Positions 28,875-33,385 of a stretch of 33,385 bases of DNA are shown here, in pieces. Source of the stretch: Candidatus Bipolaricaulota bacterium. GTDB taxonomy: Bacteria; Bipolaricaulota; Bipolaricaulia; UBA7950; UBA9294. The position numbers were made by a program, and so were the translations under genes. The notes below the pieces were generated by a model. It saw only the letters and a program-made list of their open reading frames with translations, ran no database searches and was not told where the DNA came from. The stretch lies in contig JAUVYF010000009.1 of assembly GCA_030603215.1 (NCBI GenBank), positions 1 to 33,385 of the forward strand, read 5' to 3'. Within the stretch, counting starts at the first letter, position 1. Every line of letters starts with the position of its first letter.

Positions 28875-29321
28875 ATGTACACGATTAGTGATCTGCGAAA
28901 GCTATTAGGCCTAGAAACCGCCAACCAAGTGCGCAACCGTATTAGCGCAATAAGAGGTATTCTCAGTAGTTGTTTGCGACATGGGCCAAACAACCAGATC
29001 CTTATTACCAAGGAAGGGCTCGGCCTGCTGGGGCAACTTCAAGAGTTGTACGATACCGGACTAACGCTCCACGAGGCGGGCGATGTTATACGACATTCGA
29101 GGGGTGTGAACGCACTTACCGGAGTACACATAGCTGGCAGTTCCGCACAAAACCCAGTCAATCGTGAGCAACAGGACCAATTAGTCGCCATACTAAGGGA
29201 CGAGATCGCATTCCTCCGAAAACGAGTAGCTCTACTGGAAGAGGGTAACCTTACGCCTGGTAAGTCAGAACAGCGTCATGAATGGTGGGAAGACATGAAG
29301 CAGGAAATCGATCTGAGCTAG
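28875..29321 (+). CDS. MerR-like winged-helix regulator with coiled coil
   Basis: A 148-residue protein starting MYTISDLRKLLGLETANQVRN, a MerR-type helix-turn-helix, followed by a wing-like NNQILITKEGLGLLGQLQ and the segment LYDTGLTLHEAGDVIR. Residues about 105-130 form a short coiled coil (DQLVAILRDEIAFLRKRVALLEE). The start is ATG 28875 with GAGGTGG just before it, not the longer frame from 28791, which has no ribosome binding site. A possible promoter TTGCTT-N17-TATTGT (28830-28858) would leave a leader of only about 10 nt. No effector-binding domain is present, so the signal sensed is unknown. It is divergent from pus10. Confidence 0.8.
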   Translation: MYTISDLRKLLGLETANQVRNRISAIRGILSSCLRHGPNNQILITKEGLGLLGQLQELYDTGLTLHEAGDVIRHSRGVNALTGVHIAGSSAQNPVNREQQDQLVAILRDEIAFLRKRVALLEEGNLTPGKSEQRHEWWEDMKQEIDLS

Positions 29322-29718
29322 GGTAATCCCTTCGTCGAGGTTCAGCGGAACCCTGCCGGCAATATCGAATACTTACTTATCCCTGTTGGCCTGCTAGAAA
29401 CAGAGGCCTTTGTGGGTGCTTCGTTCTCGATCTTTTCTAGGTGTCCAGTTTACAGTGCTTGCAGAGCTGATCCCGAGCAGGCATATGGCAATCGCATGAG
29501 AGGCTCATAAATGGCTTCTATGAGGTCAACCGGGGGAAACCTAGGCTTTGAGGTCCTTAGTGGAGATGTGGGTGAAAGTCGTGTAGCTGGCAAGAATAGG
29601 GGCTTCTAGGGACGCGTAGTGGTAATTCGCAACAAAAGTAATCTTTTGTTGCGACACGTGTCCACATAAACATCTCCAAATCTTTGTAGCCTGTGCATGC
29701 AAGAAAAAGGAGAGATCG
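29322..29718 (+). other. Structured noncoding stretch upstream of the recombinase
   Basis: About 400 nt without a gene. Small inverted repeats occur at 29339-29351 (GGTTC/GAACC) and 29388-29408 (GGCCT/AGGCC), possible transcript ends for the MerR-like gene. Further right, TGGAGATGT (29561-29569) is matched by ACATCTCCA (29670-29678), bracketing the nested palindrome at 29610-29663. A small RNA or recombination region is possible. No known RNA family was recognised. Confidence 0.5.
29627..29654. other. 28-bp perfect palindrome, candidate dif-like recombination site
   Basis: TCGCAACAAAAG-TAAT-CTTTTGTTGCGA has 12-bp perfect arms. Read as 11 + 6 + 11 bp it has the exact layout of a Xer dif site (11-bp arms, 6-bp centre), and the right arm TTTTGTTGCGA shares its inner part with the E. 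coli XerD arm TTATGTTAAAT. An outer 8-bp pairing, GGACGCGT (29610-29617) with ACGTGTCC (29656-29663), extends the structure with one G-T pair. It lies 64 bp before the tyrosine recombinase start. No T-run follows, so it is not a typical terminator. An operator or RNA hairpin is the alternative. Confidence 0.55.
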
Positions 29719-30327
29719 ATGTCTCTTGAGATAACCCAGGAGGATTTTCTTACGCTTGAACAGGTGTCGAAATTAAAGAACCATTGTAGAGAACGCGCGA
29801 CTAGCAGGGAGAGAAATGCTGTCAGAAACTGGGCTATCCTTCATGTGGCGCTAGATACTGGCTTGCGTGTATCCGAAATCTGTTCCCTTAGGATAGGGGA
29901 TATCATCCTAGGAGAAGAGCATGGCTCGCTAATTGTGCGCGACGGAAAGGGTCACAAGAAGAGAGGGGTCAACTTGGGAGACCCGCTACGGCAGCACTTG
30001 ATCGAGTTTGTTGCCTGGAAAGAGAAAACTGCGCAGTCCATCAGGGCTTCTGCTAGTCTATTCATCTCCTCCCGCGGTGGAGGGCCGCTGACTCGTACTG
30101 CAGTCTACCGGATCTTTAAAACCAATGCATGCGTGCTTGGGTTCCCTTCTCGCTTTTCGATCCACTCCTGCCGTCATACGTACGCTTCACTCCTCTACCG
30201 CGCGTCAAAGTACAATATACGCCTCGTCCAAAAACAGCTCGGTCATCGCTCCATCCAGACAACGCAGGTGTATGCCGATGTGCTGAGTGAAGACGCTGTC
30301 ATTGCAGTAAACAAACTCCCTCAATAG
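29719..30327 (+). CDS. Tyrosine recombinase, catalytic domain only (Xer/integrase family)
   Basis: Site-specific DNA recombinase. The 202 residues cover the catalytic domain with all key residues: Arg in DTGLRVSEICSLR, Lys in RDGKGHKKR, His-x-x-Arg in IHSCRHTYASLL, His in QKQLGHRS, and the nucleophile Tyr in TTQVYADV. The N-terminal SAM-like DNA-clamping domain of XerC/XerD (about 90 residues) is absent. Because AAGGAG lies 6 nt before the ATG, this is the true start and not a broken gene. The nearby 28-bp palindrome is a candidate target or operator. Whether it serves chromosome dimer resolution, a mobile element or an inversion switch is open. No terminal repeats of a mobile element were found. 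Confidence 0.9.
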   Translation: MSLEITQEDFLTLEQVSKLKNHCRERATSRERNAVRNWAILHVALDTGLRVSEICSLRIGDIILGEEHGSLIVRDGKGHKKRGVNLGDPLRQHLIEFVAWKEKTAQSIRASASLFISSRGGGPLTRTAVYRIFKTNACVLGFPSRFSIHSCRHTYASLLYRASKYNIRLVQKQLGHRSIQTTQVYADVLSEDAVIAVNKLPQ

Positions 30328-30670
30328 CTGCTCAACCCACGATCTGACCACGAGCAACTAAGGATCTTTGTTGGTATTATGGGGTTTCGTTGAAAACCTA
30401 CCGTAGTAGAGGATGCCAAAAGGCCTATAGATAGGATAGATAATGGGCGGACATGAGCCGGAGCGAGGCGGTTTCATGCTGTATGAGAACAATACTCATT
30501 GTGCCTTACATATTCGGGGTTTGCCTGCCTATGAACAGTATTGTTGCTCTGTTCACTACCAGAAAGGGAGAGAAAAGTGAGAGATGGACATAAGCGTATG
30601 CTATGGCTAAGCAATCGGTTTGCGGTGTTGTGTTGCACACGAGTTTGCCAAGCTGTAGAGATGCCTTACA
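30328..30670 (+). other. Intergenic stretch with candidate promoter for the agmatinase-family gene
   Basis: No gene is supported. A short inverted repeat (GGTTT/AAACC near 30383-30400) follows the recombinase. TTGCAC (30633-30638) and TAGAGA (30656-30661) are 17 bp apart and could drive the next gene, with transcription starting near 30668. The -10 match is weak. Confidence 0.4.
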
Positions 30671-31615
30671 ATGGGAACAATGATGTCCTCTAACACGATT
30701 GAACCCAGTCACCGAAGAGCGTGGAGCGGTCTGAAGAGCAGTGATCCTGAGGCGGAAATAGGTGTGCTGGGGGTTCCATTTGACAGAGCAAGCAGTTTTC
30801 GTAAGGGGTCCGCCTTTGCTCCACGGAGAATCCGTGAGCTGACACCCCACATTGCGCCAGCCACTGAGGAGGGAGTCTCTCTTAGTGGCCTACGTATCTT
30901 CGACTATGGTGATGTAGTTAGTGACGTAGACTGGCAGCGATATTTTGGTACAGTTGAAGAGCGTGCAGCTAGGGTCTTGCGTCATCCTTTCTCGCTATTC
31001 CTAGGCGGGGACCATTCTGTGACGATCCCACTTACCAGGGCATTCAGCAAATCGATAAAGGGAGAGTTTGGGGTGGTCCACATCGACGCGCATCTCGATC
31101 TTGCCGATACATTTGAGGGACACCGCTGGTCGCATGCATGTACAGAACGCCGTGTTTTGGAACTTCCTAACATGAAGTCCCGTAAGTTGTCAATGGTTGG
31201 GATCCGTTCCTTTATGGAGGATGAGCTTTCGTTTGTTGGAGAGCATCCAGAAATTGGTATACATACGGCACGCAGTGTCTATATGCATGGAATCAAGAAT
31301 GTCGCGCATGATGTTGTGGAACAGCTGGGAGGTGTGGGAGCAGTATATATAACGCTTGACATCGACGCCCTCGATCCTGCTTTTGCTCCGGGAACGGGTA
31401 CACCGGAGGCGGGTGGCCTTTCCACTCGCGATGTGCTGGAACTGTTGCGCGTTCTCTTTTCGAAGCTGCCGGTCCGAGCTCTTGACATAGTTGAGGTATC
31501 TCCACCACTTGACCACGCTGATATTACGTGCGTTGCCGCGGCTAAGGTGATCTACGAAGTCTTTGGTTGGGTGAAAAGAAGTACCGCCTTCCGGGTGGTT
31601 GGCGAGACACGGTAG
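30671..31615 (+). CDS. speB: Agmatinase/arginase family ureohydrolase
   Basis: Manganese-dependent hydrolase releasing urea from agmatine (or a related guanidino compound), putatively for polyamine synthesis. The 314-residue protein has the metal-site motifs in order: LFLGGDHSVTIPL, VVHIDAHLDLAD, the SHACT segment, and the DIDALDPAFAPGTGTPEAGG block. GVLGVPFDRASSFRKGSAFAP near the start and DIVEVSPPLDHADITCVAAAK near the end fit agmatinases better than arginases, but substrate is not decided by sequence. ATGs at 30671, 30680 and 30683 are all possible. GGGA lies 6 nt before the last. No polyamine gene neighbours. Two 8-bp inverted repeats follow it. Confidence 0.88.
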   Translation: MGTMMSSNTIEPSHRRAWSGLKSSDPEAEIGVLGVPFDRASSFRKGSAFAPRRIRELTPHIAPATEEGVSLSGLRIFDYGDVVSDVDWQRYFGTVEERAARVLRHPFSLFLGGDHSVTIPLTRAFSKSIKGEFGVVHIDAHLDLADTFEGHRWSHACTERRVLELPNMKSRKLSMVGIRSFMEDELSFVGEHPEIGIHTARSVYMHGIKNVAHDVVEQLGGVGAVYITLDIDALDPAFAPGTGTPEAGGLSTRDVLELLRVLFSKLPVRALDIVEVSPPLDHADITCVAAAKVIYEVFGWVKRSTAFRVVGETR

Positions 31616-31987
31616 TGAACACGCGGCTACTCAACATATCGTCCTTGATCGTGTTCAGGAAACTTGGACATCCGCGACAGAGCGTTCTTCCCTTGTTTCA
31701 GGGTGACCAAGTTCTCACACCGCCAACAAGGGCCTTGCCTTCTCAGTTCTAGAGTTATTGTGTATTGTTGCCAGGGCTTGTAAACGCTGTTGATATAAGG
31801 CTTTGAGGTGTATTAAGATACGGTGTTTTGTGGCGCTCTCATTCGCTTGACTCACCACAAGGCGGCGGTGTATATTGGCTTGGGAAGTGACCATCTGTAA
31901 GATAAGAGTTGCCGCATACGGTACTCTGGCTGTAAATCCTAATCAGAGCTTCACTCCCTTAATATATCCGAAGCTAGGAGGGCAATA
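31616..31987 (+). other. Intergenic stretch with two inverted repeats and a leader region
   Basis: No gene is supported. TGAACACG (31616-31623) pairs with CGTGTTCA (31650-31657), and CCCTTGTT (31690-31697) pairs with AACAAGGG (31725-31732). Both are long-loop hairpins directly after the agmatinase-family gene, without T-runs. The rest, from 31847, is promoter and leader for the small gene that follows. Confidence 0.5.
31847..31876 (+). promoter_or_regulatory. Promoter for the 69-residue small gene
   Basis: TTGACT (31847-31852) and TATATT (31871-31876) are separated by 18 bp. Transcription should start near 31883, giving a leader of about 105 nt before the start codon. Confidence 0.68.
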
Positions 31988-32197
31988 GTGATGGAAGATC
32001 AGCAAACGTTATGCGGCAGTGAGGTAATAAACAAGAATTTGCTTGTGGGATTAGCAATCGTTGCTAAGACGAATAATCACTCAATTCTTGAGGAGCTAAA
32101 CCTTGCCCTCTACTCTTATGTCACGGAGCACCTCCCTGAGAAAGTCCACGATGAACCTCTGGCCTCTGTAGCACTACAGGATTCCCAAAACTACTGA
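31988..32197 (+). CDS. Small ribbon-helix-helix-like protein (hypothetical)
   Basis: A 69-residue protein with a good AGGAGG 6 nt before GTG 31988 (9 nt before ATG 31991) and its own promoter, so it is very likely expressed. The segment VINKNLLVGLAIVAKTNN followed by HSILEELNLALYSYVTEHL looks like a ribbon-helix-helix DNA-binding fold: a first helix, a polar turn, and an EELNxALxxY second helix as in Arc/MetJ/CopG proteins. A short strand would precede it. No toxin gene is visible next door. An antitoxin or a small repressor is possible. The rest of the sequence is not recognised. Confidence 0.62.
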   Translation: MMEDQQTLCGSEVINKNLLVGLAIVAKTNNHSILEELNLALYSYVTEHLPEKVHDEPLASVALQDSQNY

Positions 32198-32337
32198 TCT
32201 GCAACAGAACTCACGCTGGTTGTCAACTATTTGCTTTTCAGTTCTTCCTTTCTTATTTGCGACTCACGACTCTAGATTGCTGGCTGTCTTTCCATGCATT
32301 ATGGTTGGCAGGAAAGAAGGTTATCAGTTATCAGGCT

Positions 32338-32458
32338 GTCTGTAGCGTCGGGTCTTGCGCCCGACGTTAAGGATAAGAACGCGTAGACCGTTTGTAGCGT
32401 CGGAACCTGTGTCCGACGTTAGACCTGCTTAACCATTCAACCAATCAACTATTTAACT
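32338..32458. repeat. 121-bp direct repeat containing paired hairpins, copy A
   Basis: Nearly identical to 32730-32850 (a few differences near the first loop and at AAGGATAAG versus AAAGGCAAG). Hairpins: 32345-32367, GCGTCGGG-TCTTGCG-CCCGACGT, and 32397-32419, GCGTCGG-AACCTGTGT-CCGACGT. They are followed by the words CTTAACCATTCAACC and AATCAACTATTTAACT. Confidence 0.88.
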
Positions 32459-32619
32459 CGCCTTTTCCTTCCCATTCAGCCAATCAACTATTTAACTGCT
32501 TCATTGCTTCTTACCTTTCACCCGTTACCCATCACTCATTACTGTCTTTCGGCCTTGGACGCTGGACATTGGACATTGGACTGGTTCTATCTTACCCATC
32601 ACCCATCACTGTCCTTTTC

Positions 32620-32666
32620 TCCCCCTCCCTTCAATTCCCTCCCTCGATCGGGGAGGGAAGATTGTT
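32620..32666. repeat. 47-bp dispersed repeat, copy 2
   Basis: Identical over its length to 4278-4324, about 28 kb away, and likewise sits between paired-hairpin units and word-like repeats. Only the bases after GATTGTT differ. Confidence 0.87.
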
Positions 32667-32673
32667 GATAATC

Positions 32674-32697
32674 CCTCTCCCTCGATGAAGGGAGAGG
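32674..32697. repeat. Inverted repeat CCTCTCCCT/AGGGAGAGG
   Basis: Perfect 9-bp arms (32674-32682 and 32689-32697) around CGATGA, followed by CTAGGTGAGGGTGAGG. The CCCTCTCCCT...GGGTGAGGG pattern resembles an intergenic repeat seen in many unrelated bacteria. No coding role is visible. Confidence 0.7.
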
Positions 32698-32729
32698 CTA
32701 GGTGAGGGTGAGGAAGCAGTTGTAAGACC

Positions 32730-32850
32730 GTCTGTAGCGTCGGGTCTTGTGCCCGACGTTAAAGGCAAGAACGCGTAGACCGTTTGTAGCGTCGGAACCT
32801 GTGTCCGACGTTAGACCTGCTTAACCATTCAACCAATCAACTATTCAACT
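32730..32850. repeat. 121-bp direct repeat containing paired hairpins, copy B
   Basis: Second copy of 32338-32458. Hairpins at 32737-32759 (GCGTCGGG-TCTTGTG-CCCGACGT) and 32789-32811 (GCGTCGG-AACCTGTGT-CCGACGT). Between the two copies, 32459-32729 holds date-like words such as CCCATCACCCATCAC and GGACATTGGACATTGGAC. No gene is supported in 32198-32980. Confidence 0.88.
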
Positions 32851-33011
32851 GTTTTTTCTCTTCCTGGTCTTTCCCCGTTACTCATCACGCATTACTTGTT
32901 ACTGCTTCTCGACTCCCGACTCTAGACCAACGAACGCAGTATGTCGTAGAATGGTGAATGAAAGGGATAACATAACTACGTCAATCACAGAGGCGAGCAA
33001 AGGAGAAAACC

Positions 33012-33140
33012 TCTGAGACAAAGGCAAACCGCTCGAGAGGGCGGGGCGCAAAACAAGGGGCCTTACTCAAAAGGACAACATAAGAGCTTTCAAATCCCAA
33101 ATCGAAGCTCTAGCTCTTAGAGAAGGCAGCCCAGTTACCA
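33012..33140 (+). ncRNA. Cyclic di-GMP-I (GEMM-I) type riboswitch
   Basis: ACAAAGGCAAACC (33018-33030) is the GEMM-I signature. It leads into a hairpin CCGCTC-GAGA-GGGCGG (33029-33044) with a GNRA tetraloop, as in the known P1b, then GGGCGCAAAAC for the usual GGGACGCAAAGC. The second arm GCCTT-A-CTC (33060-33068) pairs with GAG-AAGGC (33120-33127) and encloses a long insert with its own hairpin. The 3' part GGCAGCCCAGTTACC matches the family's 3' strand and ends 3 nt before the AAAGGAGG of the next gene, so ligand binding could control ribosome access. An extra hairpin CAGAGG/CCTCTG (about 32988-33015) precedes it. The promoter is not clear. Confidence 0.78.
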
Positions 33141-33154
33141 AAAGGAGGCAACAA

Positions 33155-33385
33155 GTGAAAAGACTCGCGGTGAGTTTGACGATGTTACTATTGGTTGCGG
33201 GGGTGGCGCTAATCGGCGTAGCAGCAACAACTTGCGACCAGACTGTAAGCTGTGAGGTTGCGACGATTCAAGTGATATCGGTATCCGCTAGCCCAGCAGC
33301 GCTCATAATCAATTCGGCGACTGCTGGTTTCGAGCCTGACAGCGCCACAGATGCCACAACTACATATTCCATAACGGTAAACAAA
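33155..33385 (+). CDS. Secreted protein, 5' part, cut by the window end
   Basis: GTG 33155 has AGGAGG 6 nt upstream. The 77 visible residues start with a clear signal peptide (KRLAVSLTMLLLVAGVALIG, cleavage likely after GVAA). A threonine-, alanine- and serine-rich exported region follows, containing TTCDQTVSCEVATIQVISVS and ending TTTYSITVNK at the window edge with no stop. Two cysteines sit close after the signal peptide. The family is not recognised. Its leader carries the c-di-GMP-type riboswitch, so a surface, matrix or adhesion role is likely by context. Confidence 0.8.
   Translation, partial: MKRLAVSLTMLLLVAGVALIGVAATTCDQTVSCEVATIQVISVSASPAALIINSATAGFEPDSATDATTTYSITVNK

Noticed and set aside
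29627-29654. Rho-independent terminator
   Set aside because: The stem is not followed by a T-run, and it lies about 300 nt after the nearest upstream gene end.
29610-29663. Integron attC site
   Set aside because: The arms do not give the RYYYAAC/GTTRRRY core pair (GTTGCGA breaks the purine run), and the recombinase lacks the IntI-specific segment.
30400-30500. Group II intron domain V (GAGCCG... pattern)
   Set aside because: The stretch after GAGCCG does not fold into the conserved domain V hairpin and no reverse transcriptase is present.

Overview
The window looks like chromosomal DNA from an uncultivated, diderm, probably thermophilic or anaerobic bacterium of a deep-branching candidate phylum. 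Bipolaricaulota/Acetothermia is my guess, at low confidence. The outer-membrane type beta-barrel proteins, the PorV-like protein and the C-terminal sorting-type domain argue for two membranes. The ribosomal, sigma-70, NAD-ligase and two-subunit GlyRS genes argue for Bacteria. One gene (Pus10) is of a type normally seen in archaea and eukaryotes.

Layout. 1-442 is a gene-free tract of short word-like repeats. gyrB follows from a perfect consensus promoter (TTGACA-N17-TATAAT), then murE. 3.95-4.55 kb is a second repeat tract with structured hairpins. From 4.55 to 15.5 kb everything reads on the minus strand: metG, then a housekeeping operon from one clear promoter, rplU - prp-like - rpmA - obg - nadD - infC - rpmI - rplT - glyQ - glyS - folB - folK - rng, with tRNA-Val(CAC) at its end. 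15.7-22.6 kb, also minus, is an export/outer-membrane cassette: a subtilisin-like protease with a C-terminal sorting-type domain, a PorV/PorQ-like barrel, and a 1306-residue barrel protein carrying an internal beta-propeller. rmuC lies upstream of it. ligA (plus) converges on a sigma-70 family gene and pus10 (both minus).

The right third (28.8-33.4 kb, plus strand) is sparser: a MerR-like regulator, a catalytic-domain-only tyrosine recombinase preceded by a 28-bp perfect palindrome with dif-like geometry, an agmatinase-family gene, a 69-residue ribbon-helix-helix candidate, a third repeat tract, and a c-di-GMP-I (GEMM) type riboswitch directly in front of the start of a secreted protein cut by the window edge.

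The points most worth a second look are: bacterial Pus10; a Prp-family protein that has lost its His/Cys dyad next to an L27 that has no leader to cleave; the protease/PorV/propeller-barrel cassette; the palindrome beside the recombinase; the riboswitch; an ATT-initiated, Zn-link-less RNase E/G; and hairpin repeats that show a compensatory base-pair change between copies.
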